Shown: in pieces, positions 26,367-35,153 of the stretch | Position numbering within the stretch: the first letter of the stretch is position 1 | How the letters are laid out: every line of letters starts with the position of its first letter | Assembly (NCBI GenBank): GCA_947626435.1 | Contig: CANQSB010000017.1 | Coordinates: 1 to 64,000, forward strand | DNA length: 64,000 bases | Reading direction: 5' to 3' | From: an uncultured Lachnospiraceae bacterium | GTDB lineage: Bacteria > Bacillota > Clostridia > Lachnospirales > Lachnospiraceae | Position numbers and translations under genes: made by a program | Notes under the pieces: generated by a model | Databases searched by the model: none | Seen by the model: only the letters and a program-made list of their open reading frames with translations | What the model was told of the DNA's origin: nothing

Positions 26367-26447
26367 AAATGTTGTGAAAAGCGGGCTGAACGGCTATAAT
26401 GGAATTGTGGGGTAAAAACGGTTTCATTATTGGCAGGAGGGACGCAT

Positions 26448-28181
26448 ATGCTAGGCAGGCCGGCTTTGGGGTACCAGGATTACGAGGAAGTTATCACTGA
26501 GAATATTTTTTACATTGACAAGACGAATTTCATAAGTGAATGGTGGGAATACGGCGACAAGGTCACGCTGATAACGAGGCCCCGCAGGTTTGGGAAGACG
26601 CTCAACATGAGCACGATAGAATGTTTTTTTTCCAACAAATACGCGGGGCGTGGAGATTTGTTTGAAGGAAAAGCTGTATGGGAAACAAGGGATTCTGGCG
26701 GTGAATACAAGTACAGGCATCTGCAGGGGACATTTCCGGTAATATTTCTGAGCTTTGCCAATGTAAAGGCCACGACTTATGAGAAGATGGAATACAAGAT
26801 AACGGAAGTCATATCAAAGCTGTACGAAAAGCACAGGTATCTTCTTGAAGGAACGCTGCTCAGTCCTAACGAGAAAGGATATTACGAAACAGTCCAGCCG
26901 GGTATGGGCGACGAGATAGCCGCTGGGGCAATAAACTCGCTGACGGGTTTCCTGCGGCGGTACTATGGGAAAGACGTAATCATACTGCTGGACGAGTATG
27001 ATACCCCGATGCAGGAGGCATGGCTGTCTGGGTACTGGGATCAGGCCGTTGAATTTTTCAGGGGGCTGTTCAATTCTACCTTCAAGACAAACAATGACAT
27101 GTACCGCGGTATAATCACAGGGATAACGAGGATTTCAAAAGAAAGCATATTCTCTGACTTGAACAACCTGAAAGTAGTGACTACGACTTCCGATAAATAT
27201 GCAGGCTGCTTTGGGTTTTCAGAAAAAGAAGTCTTTACGGCGCTTGACGCCATGGATTTAGGGCATGCCAAGCAGGATGTAAAAAAGTGGTATGACGGTT
27301 TTACGTTTGGGGCGCATACTGACATATACAATCCATGGTCGATAGCCTCTTTTATAGAGTCAGGAGGGGTTTATGATACTTACTGGTCAAACACAAGCGG
27401 GAATGGGCTTATCAATTCACTTATAAGGAAAGGCAGCGCCAGCATTAAGCAGACGATGGAGGAGCTGCTTTCAGGCATGAGTTTTGAAACTGAAATAGAC
27501 GAGCAGATTGTTTTCAGCCAGCTTGACGGTGATGAAAATGCTGTCTGGAGCCTGCTGCTGGCAACAGGGTATCTTAAGGTTTTGAAAGTTAAGATACTTT
27601 CTGCCAGTGAAGCAAAAACTGCGGACAGTGAGGGCGATGCGCTATACACGCTTGCGATTACAAATTTTGAAGTAAAAAAAATGTTCCAGAAGATGATAAA
27701 GGGCTGGTTTTGCGGCAATGCCAAGGAATCATACAATGACTTCATCAAGGCGCTGCTTATTGATGACAAAAAAGCCATGAACCGTTATATGAACAAAGTG
27801 GCGCTTGCGACATTCAGCAGCTTTGACGCTGGGAACAAACCGTCAGAATACACTGAGCCGGAACGCTTCTACCATGGCTTCGTATTAGGACTGATAGTGG
27901 ACCTCGCAGGCAGGTATGATGTAACATCGAACCGCGAGAGCGGATTCGGACGGTATGACGTGATGCTTGAACCGTTGAATGAGAAAGATGACGCGATAAT
28001 CATAGAGTTTAAGGTCTTTGACCCTGAGGACGAGAAGACGCTTGACGACACGGTGAAGGACGCGCTCAGGCAGATTGAGGAGAAACGCTACAGTGCCTCA
28101 CTTGAAGCGAAGGGAATAGCGCCTGAAAGGATACGCAGGTATGGGTTTGCGTTTCGTGGGAAGGAATGCCGTATAGGTTAA
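26448..28181 (+). CDS. AAA-ATPase-like protein with C-terminal PD-(D/E)XK nuclease domain
   Basis: 577 residues of the PF09820 (AAA-ATPase_like) plus PF08011 (PDDEXK_9) architecture. Walker A-like TRPRRFGKT ends at residue 51, Walker B LLDEYDTP is near 180-187, and the arginine-bearing GITRISKES follows. The C-terminal domain has YHGFVLGL, then RYDVMLEP near 501 and IIIEFKV near 517, giving the D...E-x-K nuclease site. The ATG at 26448 lies seven bases after AGGAGG; an upstream alternative start is weaker. A paralogue lies at 52828-54522 in the opposite orientation and a remnant at 49397. The family is abundant in gut anaerobes, suspected of mobile or defence roles; unproven. Confidence 0.85.
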   Translation: MLGRPALGYQDYEEVITENIFYIDKTNFISEWWEYGDKVTLITRPRRFGKTLNMSTIECFFSNKYAGRGDLFEGKAVWETRDSGGEYKYRHLQGTFPVIFLSFANVKATTYEKMEYKITEVISKLYEKHRYLLEGTLLSPNEKGYYETVQPGMGDEIAAGAINSLTGFLRRYYGKDVIILLDEYDTPMQEAWLSGYWDQAVEFFRGLFNSTFKTNNDMYRGIITGITRISKESIFSDLNNLKVVTTTSDKYAGCFGFSEKEVFTALDAMDLGHAKQDVKKWYDGFTFGAHTDIYNPWSIASFIESGGVYDTYWSNTSGNGLINSLIRKGSASIKQTMEELLSGMSFETEIDEQIVFSQLDGDENAVWSLLLATGYLKVLKVKILSASEAKTADSEGDALYTLAITNFEVKKMFQKMIKGWFCGNAKESYNDFIKALLIDDKKAMNRYMNKVALATFSSFDAGNKPSEYTEPERFYHGFVLGLIVDLAGRYDVTSNRESGFGRYDVMLEPLNEKDDAIIIEFKVFDPEDEKTLDDTVKDALRQIEEKRYSASLEAKGIAPERIRRYGFAFRGKECRIG

Positions 28182-28260
28182 AGAGGAAAGCGGAACCAAT
28201 ATTTGAAAGGAAAATACAAAATAACAAGTAATTGAGCACAACAAAAATATAATGGGAAAA

Positions 28261-28317
28261 CTCCCAATGCAAAGTATGCAATTGTCAAATGACATACTTT
28301 GCGTTGGGAGTTTTTTT
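28261..28317 (+). terminator. Strong terminator after the AAA-ATPase gene
   Basis: CTCCCAATGCAAAGTATG (28261-28278) pairs with CATACTTTGCGTTGGGAG (28293-28310), 18 bp with one wobble, then T7. The arms contain the CATACTTTGC core of the dispersed element at 26330. Confidence 0.9.
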
Positions 28318-28465
28318 GTGAAGAAATGGGGAAGTCATGATGAGCATAAAACAAGGTTTTCTAATAAAAAAGGATAATAGCAGAATAACTGTAAACTGGC
28401 AAAAATCACATCAGATTGCTAAATGGGCGCTATGTTGACTTAATAAATAATTCAGCTGATACTTG

Positions 28466-28879
28466 CGTGGCAGCTTGCTTGATGTAGGATGTGGTAAGAC
28501 GCAGCTTATACAAAATGGCGTTTACAAAAAGACATCGGCATCGATGTCGAGCAATACAGGCATGACCAAAAGGACGTTAAATATCTTTGCGAGTTCTGAC
28601 AACATGCTATTTGATAACGAGTCATTTGACTCGGTACCATGTACCAATGTCTTAGAGCATGTAGATGATATGGAAGAAGCGTTCGAATAAATAAGCAGAG
28701 CTCTGAAACCAGACGGTTATGCGATTATATCAGTATATTTCTTATATCTAGTTCGTAAAAGCCCTTATGGCTATTATCGATTTACGAGATATAGGTTTGA
28801 ACATAGGCTTATCCCCAATGGCTTTAAGGTGGAAAAAATCGTGAGCCAGTGTGGGGATGTTCCTTATGGTATATATTAA
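28466..28879 (+). pseudogene. SAM methyltransferase remnant with frameshifts and a stop
   Basis: Pieces of a class I methyltransferase in shifting frames: SLLDVGCGKTQLIQ, then GIDVEQYRHDQKDVKYL in another frame, then NMLFDNESFDSVPCTNVLEHVDDMEEAFE ended by a TAA. ISRALKPDGYAIISVYFL and YRFEHRLIPNGFKVEKI follow. The order is that of the intact family (SAM loop, acidic strand, LEHV, LKPDG), so this was one gene. No product can be expected. Bases 28880-29080 show no gene. Confidence 0.75.
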
Positions 28880-29084
28880 CTTCCTCTTTTGCAAAGTTAA
28901 AAAAGTAAAAGCTGTACATTGTGTGTCATGCCTATACAAAAGGTCAGTCACATCGTCTATAGACGATTTTTTTCTGAAAAGACTGCTTGAATGAAAAGAT
29001 AAGATAAGCAGGGCTGTCACTGTAGGAAATTTTATAGTTGTCCCAAATTAGGGATTATCAAATGGTACATGGAGGCACCGATGG

Positions 29085-30284
29085 ATGATGAAAAAGAAAA
29101 GATTGCTTGTCACAGCATCTACATTTCCTAGATGGAAAGATGACACAGAACCAAGATTCGTTTTAGATTTATGCATACATATGGCAAATGACTTTGATGT
29201 GACCGTGCTTGTGCCTGCAGCGGTTGGTGCTGCTGATAAAGAAATCATAGAAGGCGTGAATGTCATTCGATATCATTATTTTCCAATACATAAATGGGAG
29301 ACTCTTTGCTATCCTGGGGCTATAGTTCCGCGTATTAAAGAGAAGAAGATAAGAGTATTATTGGTTCCGTTTTTATTTATGGCATTGTGGCTGAATTTAT
29401 TCAGGCTACTTCCTAAATATGATATGGTTCATGCGCATTGGCTGATTCCACAGGGAATTGTACAGTCTTTTTTCAAAAAGCCGTATATCGTGACGGGACA
29501 TGGCGGGGACGTGACATCGTTAAATCAGGGAGTTATTAAAAAACTGAAGGTTAGATGTTTAAAAAGGGCGAGCGGTGTGACTGTAGTGTCAGAACATTTG
29601 AAAAATAAAGTGAAAGAACTTGTGCCTGAGCTTGAGCCAGATGTTATTTCCATGGGGGTGGACACTAAGAAATTTGGCAGACAGTACTATCAGCCAGATT
29701 ATTTTGGACAGGGCGATAAGAGAGTTGTTTTGTTCGTGGGAAGGTTAGCGGAAAAAAAGGGGGTCACCTATCTGATCGAAGCTATGAAAAACATAGATGC
29801 AATGTTGGTGATCGTGGGGGATGGACCATTAAGAAACAGTCTTGAGGAGCAGGTAAAGGCAGTTAATGATAGCATGGATACAGTGAAAATTGTCTTTTGG
29901 GGTGCAAAAGCCCATGCCGAACTCAGGGATATTTATGCATCTGCAGATATTTTGGTTATTCCGTCAATTACTGCTGCAAATGGTGATCAGGAAGGCGTTC
30001 CAACAGTACTGTTTGAAGCAATGGCATCGGGGCTCCCAACAGTTGCAAGTAGATCAGGAGGTATTGTTGAGATTATTGAAGACGGCAGAAATGGATTGCT
30101 TGTTGACGAAAAGAATGTAGATGGGATTGTGAAAGCTGTTAATAGGCTTTTGACCGACAGGTCGTTTCTTGAATCGATTCAGACGGCGGAGATGGAAACA
30201 GCCAAAAGATACGATTATAAAGTTTTGGCGAAAAGATACAGCAGACTTGTTTGTATGGCATATCTGGGACAAAGTCTTGTCTGA
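29085..30284 (+). CDS. Glycosyltransferase family 4
   Basis: 399 residues, GT-B fold, retaining mechanism by family. The N-terminal domain ends with MVHAHWLIPQGIV and VTGHGGDVTSLN. The donor domain has FVGRLAEKKGVTYLIEAM and the E-x7-E signature in EGVPTVLFEAMASGLP, followed by DGRNGLLVDEKN. GGAGG stands nine bases upstream of the ATG. No membrane helices, so probably peripheral at the inner leaflet, adding a sugar to a lipid-linked repeat unit. First complete gene of the + strand polysaccharide locus. The sugar is not predictable. Confidence 0.9.
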   Translation: MMKKKRLLVTASTFPRWKDDTEPRFVLDLCIHMANDFDVTVLVPAAVGAADKEIIEGVNVIRYHYFPIHKWETLCYPGAIVPRIKEKKIRVLLVPFLFMALWLNLFRLLPKYDMVHAHWLIPQGIVQSFFKKPYIVTGHGGDVTSLNQGVIKKLKVRCLKRASGVTVVSEHLKNKVKELVPELEPDVISMGVDTKKFGRQYYQPDYFGQGDKRVVLFVGRLAEKKGVTYLIEAMKNIDAMLVIVGDGPLRNSLEEQVKAVNDSMDTVKIVFWGAKAHAELRDIYASADILVIPSITAANGDQEGVPTVLFEAMASGLPTVASRSGGIVEIIEDGRNGLLVDEKNVDGIVKAVNRLLTDRSFLESIQTAEMETAKRYDYKVLAKRYSRLVCMAYLGQSLV

Positions 30285-30494
30285 TCTAATGAACATTAAG
30301 TAAGTATATGTCATAAATCTTATTCTGCTTATTAAGATTTCAAGTGAAAAATGATCGATAAATTAAATAAATTGTAATGAAATTTCAAAAAAGACGGATG
30401 CAGTAAGAGTTTTAGATAGAAGTATAGAAAAATAGGTGGTTATGTATAATAGTGTTTTTTGAGAACGAATATCAATTTATTAAAGGGGTATTCT

Positions 30495-31289
30495 ATGATA
30501 TCTGTTATCACTATAGTTAAAAATGATAAAAAGAATATAGTCAGAACAATGCGTTCGGTTTTATCACAAGATTATGCTGATATGGAATACATCATTAAAA
30601 ATGCAAATTCTGATGATGGAACAACAGAGATTATTGAGTATATAAAAAAATTATATCCCCATAAAAAAATTCTTCATATTAATAAACCTGATCTAGGGAT
30701 TTATAATGCAATGAATCAAGCGGTTAGTCATTGTAAAGGAGAGTGGATCTTGTTTATGAACAGCGGTGATACTTTTTATAAGAGCAACACACTGTCAAGT
30801 ATTTTTAAGAACAATTTATATCCTCGGTCAGGAGTTCTGTATGGCGATACAGTAGCTAAAGGAGAAGCAGGAGTGGGATTATGGAAAGCGAATTTGGACT
30901 TGATTAGAAAAAAAATGCCATTTTGCCATCAAAGTTGTTTTATAAAACGTGATTTATTAGTGCAATATCCGTTTGATGAACAATATAAGATCGCAGGAGA
31001 TTATAGTAATTTGTTAGATTTATATCAAGCAAATGTAGCGTTTGTATATATCGATGAAATAGTTTCAGTATATAGATTGGATGGCATTTCATCTTCTAAT
31101 TTTACTCTTCGACATAAAGAAAAGGAGAATGTTAGAAGAACACACGGAATCAGTGAAACAAATGTCTTTAAAAAGATTATATGGGTAGTGATAGAGAAAA
31201 TAAAAGAATTACTTTTTAAATTTTTACCTAATAAAATTTTACTACTCTGTGAAAAGCTATATATAAAAATCAAATACCCTGTGTATTAA
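30495..31289 (+). CDS. Glycosyltransferase family 2 (WcaA/WcaE-like)
   Basis: 264 residues, GT-A fold: ISVITIVKNDKKNI, then MRSVLSQDYADMEYIIKNANSDDGTTEII, NKPDLGIYNAMNQAV and LFMNSGDTFY. In relatives the second motif reads IVIDGGSTDGT; here the first acidic position is replaced by KNA, while DDGT remains. The ATG at 30495 has AAGGGG upstream and starts exactly at the conserved strand; an earlier in-frame ATG (30459) is less likely. Soluble, inverting by family. Gap 30285-30494 shows no gene. Acceptor and donor unknown. Confidence 0.85.
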   Translation: MISVITIVKNDKKNIVRTMRSVLSQDYADMEYIIKNANSDDGTTEIIEYIKKLYPHKKILHINKPDLGIYNAMNQAVSHCKGEWILFMNSGDTFYKSNTLSSIFKNNLYPRSGVLYGDTVAKGEAGVGLWKANLDLIRKKMPFCHQSCFIKRDLLVQYPFDEQYKIAGDYSNLLDLYQANVAFVYIDEIVSVYRLDGISSSNFTLRHKEKENVRRTHGISETNVFKKIIWVVIEKIKELLFKFLPNKILLLCEKLYIKIKYPVY

Positions 31290-31336
31290 GGATAGTTTCA
31301 TACCATAAATTAGAAAGAAATAACAGGGGGATATAT

Positions 31337-32461
31337 ATGAAAATATTATTTCTGACCAGATTTGACTTTATTGAATCGAAAAGCGATGGTGGTGCTGTAT
31401 GCGCATTTAGGAATTATAGTATGTTATCAAACATATATGGAAAAGACAATGTCCTATTATGTATTTTGACCTCTGATAGTAAATCGGATAGGGAAGATGT
31501 AAAGTATTTCAAAATTGAAAAAAATATTTTTAAAATATATTTCACTTATATATGCTTAGATGAGCAATATTCTAAAAAGCAGAAAAGGGAAATTATAAAT
31601 TATATTTGTACACAAAAAATAGATAAAATTTTTTTTGATGGCTCTACTTTTGGACAAATTATAAAAAATAATTTGATAAGAAAAATGGATAATGTTGTTT
31701 TTTTTCACAACGTAGAACGTCAATATACATGGGATCAAGTAAAAAAACATAGTATTTTTTGCATCTTCAGATATTTTTCAGCAAGATATAATGAGCGATT
31801 GATGTGTAGGTTCGGGAAAAGATTTATTTGCTTAAATAATCGGGATCAGCGATTAATAAAAAAATATTATAATGTGGAAGTTGATATGGTTTTGCCGATT
31901 ACATTAGAAGATTCTTTCCGTGGTGGAGATAATGATTATTCAGATGATTATAGGTCTCAAGTGCAACTTTTATATGTTGGATCCTATTTGGCACATAACT
32001 ATACAGGGCTAATATGGTTTATAGAGAAAGTTATGCCTTATGTAGATGCAAAGCTGACAATAATTGGCAAAAACATGGAAAAATTGAATAGTAAAATCAG
32101 TCATACAGATAATGTATGTATTCTTGGAACTGTCAAAGAACTTGAACAATATTATGTGAAGGCGGATGCTGTGGTAATGCCTGTTTTTATGGGTGGAGGA
32201 ATGAAAGTAAAAACTGCGGAAGCATTCATGTATGGTAAAAATATTTTTGCTTCAAAAGAAGCGTTAGAGGGCTATGCTGTTGATGGCGTAGAAGGTATTT
32301 TCCAATGTGATTCTCAAGAAGAATTTATAAAAAAAATCAATGATTATGCGCGAAATTGTTCACAAAAGACAAAGCGAATAAATGAAAATGTTAGAAAACT
32401 ATTTTTAGACAAATATTGTACACAAATATACCTTAAACAGTTTCAAAATATAGTGAAATGA
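31337..32461 (+). CDS. Glycosyltransferase family 4-like
   Basis: 374 residues, GT-B fold. The N-terminal part starts MKILFLTRFDFIESKSDGGA; a middle segment FFHNVERQYTWDQVKKH resembles acceptor-side loops of GT4 proteins that use polysaccharide intermediates. The donor domain has LLYVGSYLAHNYTGLIWFIE and VMPVFMGGGMKVKTAEAFMYGKNIFAS, the usual GGGxKxKxxEA form of the nucleotide-sugar site. GGGGG lies six bases before the ATG. Follows the GT2 gene by 47 bases in the same transcript direction. Confidence 0.85.
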   Translation: MKILFLTRFDFIESKSDGGAVCAFRNYSMLSNIYGKDNVLLCILTSDSKSDREDVKYFKIEKNIFKIYFTYICLDEQYSKKQKREIINYICTQKIDKIFFDGSTFGQIIKNNLIRKMDNVVFFHNVERQYTWDQVKKHSIFCIFRYFSARYNERLMCRFGKRFICLNNRDQRLIKKYYNVEVDMVLPITLEDSFRGGDNDYSDDYRSQVQLLYVGSYLAHNYTGLIWFIEKVMPYVDAKLTIIGKNMEKLNSKISHTDNVCILGTVKELEQYYVKADAVVMPVFMGGGMKVKTAEAFMYGKNIFASKEALEGYAVDGVEGIFQCDSQEEFIKKINDYARNCSQKTKRINENVRKLFLDKYCTQIYLKQFQNIVK

Positions 32462-32496
32462 AATGCTTATTTTTGAATAAGGAGTCATAGCGAAAA

Positions 32497-34254
32497 ATGA
32501 AGCGCAAATTTAATATAAGTAAAGTTCATTTTCCTGTACATTATTGTGTGTTGTTTTTATGCACTCTTGTCATTTTTCGAGTATCTACTCGCCACGTTAA
32601 TGAATTAGTCAATTTAATGGCATGGGATGAACTGGGATATTGGGGAACGGGCGCATATTTAGCCGGTTATGATTGGTCGAGTGCTGTTTCTGCGTTTTCA
32701 GGTTATTATTCATATGGCTACCCGTGTATCTTAGCATTGTTAATATATTTTCTCGCGCCCTTGGGAATTGCGTACCAAGCTGCAATAATACTTAACGGAT
32801 TATTTTTAACGTCAAGTTTTCTTCTCTCATATTATATTGGCATTTCATATTTTGGCAAAAATCGAAGAAATTATGTATTGTTAGCAGCTGTAATAGTTGG
32901 ATTTTATGCCAATAGTATTACACAATCCAATTTTGCATGGACGGAATGCATTTTGATTTTTCTATATTGGTGTTTAACGGCACTATTTTATTCTATAAAT
33001 AAAAAATACAAGTTTTATAAACTTATGCTAATTGGAATGGTGGCTATATACACCTATAGCGTACATATTAGGACGATTGGAATAGTTGTAGCGGTATTCT
33101 TAACTTTGTTTTTTATGCTTATATATAAAAAAATACCATTGAGAGATGGAATTGTATTTTTTTTGATGAGCTTGACTTTAGTAATTTTTGAGGAAAATTT
33201 GAGACTGAATATTAGATCTGCGGTCTGGAAACCATCGGCTGCGCTTGCGACAGTAAATACTCTTTCTTCGGCTTTTGAAGAAGGGTCGTGGTTTATACAA
33301 AAATTGACTAATATATATGGTTGGCTTGATTTGATTAGAACCTTTGCTTTGAGATTCTTTTATTTCGGTTTAACAACATATATGATTTATTTCTTTTTTT
33401 TACAGGGCATCATAAGAAATTTATTTAGAAGTTTTAAAGAAAAAAAAATAGATTTTTTTATTGCATGGTTGTTGGTATCAATGTTAGGTCTTTTTGCTGT
33501 TATGAGTTTTCAATTATCCTCAAGTGGATCTTATCAAGCTTTGCTGTATGGGAGATATCAGGATATTATAGTTGGACCAATATATTTTATGGGCATAATG
33601 TATTTTTTGTATGATCCATGGCCTAGAGATTGGCGAAAAAATGCAGCAGCTTATTTTATAGTATTGTTTATTTTGTATATTGCTGCCAGTAGCGTGCAGA
33701 TAGTTAATGAATCTTATATTGTGAATTGCAATACGGTTTTGGATAGGTATTGGCAGGGGGTAAAAGACGGCGGCTATAATTTGGTCTTAGCCATGATGGT
33801 TGCAAATATGATTTTTTTACTTATGTGTATAATAAGGTACTGTATTTTGAAAGGAGCCAAATGCAGCATATTTTTATTCCTATGTATGTGTATGTTATTG
33901 AGCTATAGAGAGTATAGTGCGAGTGAAGTTGTATATCAAAAAATATTTAATAATTATTATGGTATGACTGAATTTAATGAAAGAGCGCTTCAAATTTGCG
34001 CGAACGATAAAAATATCTATTTTTATAATGCTACAGATAGTTGGTTTACGCCTCCGATGGCTTTTCAACTTCAATTTGAAATGTATGATCGGCATTTGCA
34101 AATCATATCTGAACAAAGTGATGTTAGCGAAAAAGAATATTTTATATTTGTTCCGGCAGTTGATAGAAACAGTGAAGATTATCTGCCAGCGGTAAATATT
34201 GTTGGGGAACTTGTTATGTCTAATCGTTATTTGGGCTTATATAAAGTGGGGTAG
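32497..34254 (+). CDS. Polytopic membrane protein, GT-C-like, family A
   Basis: 585 residues with about a dozen hydrophobic segments. An acidic pair in the first outside loop (LMAWDELGYWGTGAYLAGYDW) is placed like the DE motif of GT-C enzymes that take polyprenyl-phosphate sugars. YGRYQDIIVGPIYFMG follows late in the membrane part, then a soluble end. It is related to the protein at 41961 (GDEPGYLMNTAFFTGHDW; YGRYFEYAMMPFVFMG) and to the one cut at 62842 (YGRYTDILTGPIILFG). A glycosyltransferase is the best guess; an O-antigen-type polymerase is possible. No Wzy is otherwise obvious in this locus. Confidence 0.65.
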   Translation: MKRKFNISKVHFPVHYCVLFLCTLVIFRVSTRHVNELVNLMAWDELGYWGTGAYLAGYDWSSAVSAFSGYYSYGYPCILALLIYFLAPLGIAYQAAIILNGLFLTSSFLLSYYIGISYFGKNRRNYVLLAAVIVGFYANSITQSNFAWTECILIFLYWCLTALFYSINKKYKFYKLMLIGMVAIYTYSVHIRTIGIVVAVFLTLFFMLIYKKIPLRDGIVFFLMSLTLVIFEENLRLNIRSAVWKPSAALATVNTLSSAFEEGSWFIQKLTNIYGWLDLIRTFALRFFYFGLTTYMIYFFFLQGIIRNLFRSFKEKKIDFFIAWLLVSMLGLFAVMSFQLSSSGSYQALLYGRYQDIIVGPIYFMGIMYFLYDPWPRDWRKNAAAYFIVLFILYIAASSVQIVNESYIVNCNTVLDRYWQGVKDGGYNLVLAMMVANMIFLLMCIIRYCILKGAKCSIFLFLCMCMLLSYREYSASEVVYQKIFNNYYGMTEFNERALQICANDKNIYFYNATDSWFTPPMAFQLQFEMYDRHLQIISEQSDVSEKEYFIFVPAVDRNSEDYLPAVNIVGELVMSNRYLGLYKVG

Positions 34255-34260
34255 GTAAAT

Positions 34261-35142
34261 ATGTGGGATAAATATATGAAAAAATATTTTAGTTTATTCA
34301 GAGTAAAACATTATATAAAAAATTTATTGATTTTTGTACCGGCTTTTTTTGGACAAACTCTTTTTGACTTACATATATTCAAAAAATTAATAATTGCTTT
34401 TTTTTGTTTTTCCTTAGCAGCTTCGTTTGTTTATATAGTGAATGATTTGAAGGATTGTGAGCAAGATAAAAAGCATGAGATTAAAAAAAATCGTCCAATT
34501 GCCAGTGGAGAAATTTCTAAATTTTGTGCTATAATATGTGCTTTTCTATCAATCGTAATATCTGTTTCAGGTTCATTATATATTGAAAAAAGCAATGGAA
34601 GTTTTATGTTATTGTTACTATATATAATAGTCAACTGTATATATAGCTTGGGGGGAGGCAAAAAAATTGCAGTTATTGATATTTTGATGTTAGCATCTGG
34701 ATTTGTACTTAGAGTGTTATATGGTGCATCAGTTAGTGGTACGGAGTGTTCAAATTGGTTAATTTTGTTAGTAATGTCAATGTCTATATATTTGGGGACG
34801 GGGAAACGAAGGAATGAAATGATTAAAGTTAATAATGGTGTTACGAGAGATGTTTTGAAAAAATACACCATAAATTATCTTGATAATATGATGAAAATTT
34901 TTTTGACACTTACACTTGTTTTTTATGCATTATGGGGATCTGATTTTGGTAATAATGCCAGAAATACAAAATTAATCTGGACATTACCATTTATTATTAC
35001 GATAGTTATGAAATATGAATTGGATATTGAGGGGGGGGAGTCATATGGAGATCCCGTAGAAGTATTTTTGTCTGATAAGGTATTGATATGTTTGGTCCTT
35101 ATTTATGTGATTCTGATATTCGGATTATTATATGTATTATAA
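34261..35142 (+). CDS. UbiA-family transferase (DPPR synthase-like), with G8 tract
   Basis: 293 residues, eight or nine membrane helices. The UbiA metal-binding motif is present as NDLKDCEQDKKHEIKKNRP, and the second region is STYLGTGKRRNEM-like (IYLGTGKRRNEM). The end GDPVEVFLSDKVL is typical of decaprenyl-phosphate phosphoribosyltransferase relatives, which join 5-phosphoribosyl diphosphate to a polyprenyl phosphate. The likely role is to make a lipid-linked pentose donor for the GT-C proteins around it. A G8 tract (35031-35038, codon 257) lies in DIEGGES and is in frame now; a slip would cost the last 35 residues. Starts 6 bp after the previous stop. Confidence 0.82.
   Translation: MWDKYMKKYFSLFRVKHYIKNLLIFVPAFFGQTLFDLHIFKKLIIAFFCFSLAASFVYIVNDLKDCEQDKKHEIKKNRPIASGEISKFCAIICAFLSIVISVSGSLYIEKSNGSFMLLLLYIIVNCIYSLGGGKKIAVIDILMLASGFVLRVLYGASVSGTECSNWLILLVMSMSIYLGTGKRRNEMIKVNNGVTRDVLKKYTINYLDNMMKIFLTLTLVFYALWGSDFGNNARNTKLIWTLPFIITIVMKYELDIEGGESYGDPVEVFLSDKVLICLVLIYVILIFGLLYVL
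35031..35038 (+). repeat. Poly-G tract G8 in the UbiA-like gene
   Basis: Eight G in an AT-rich gene, at codon 257, encoding the GG of DIEGGES. Frame is intact (ON) in this sequence. Confidence 0.9.
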
Positions 35143-35153
35143 AGGTGTAGATT

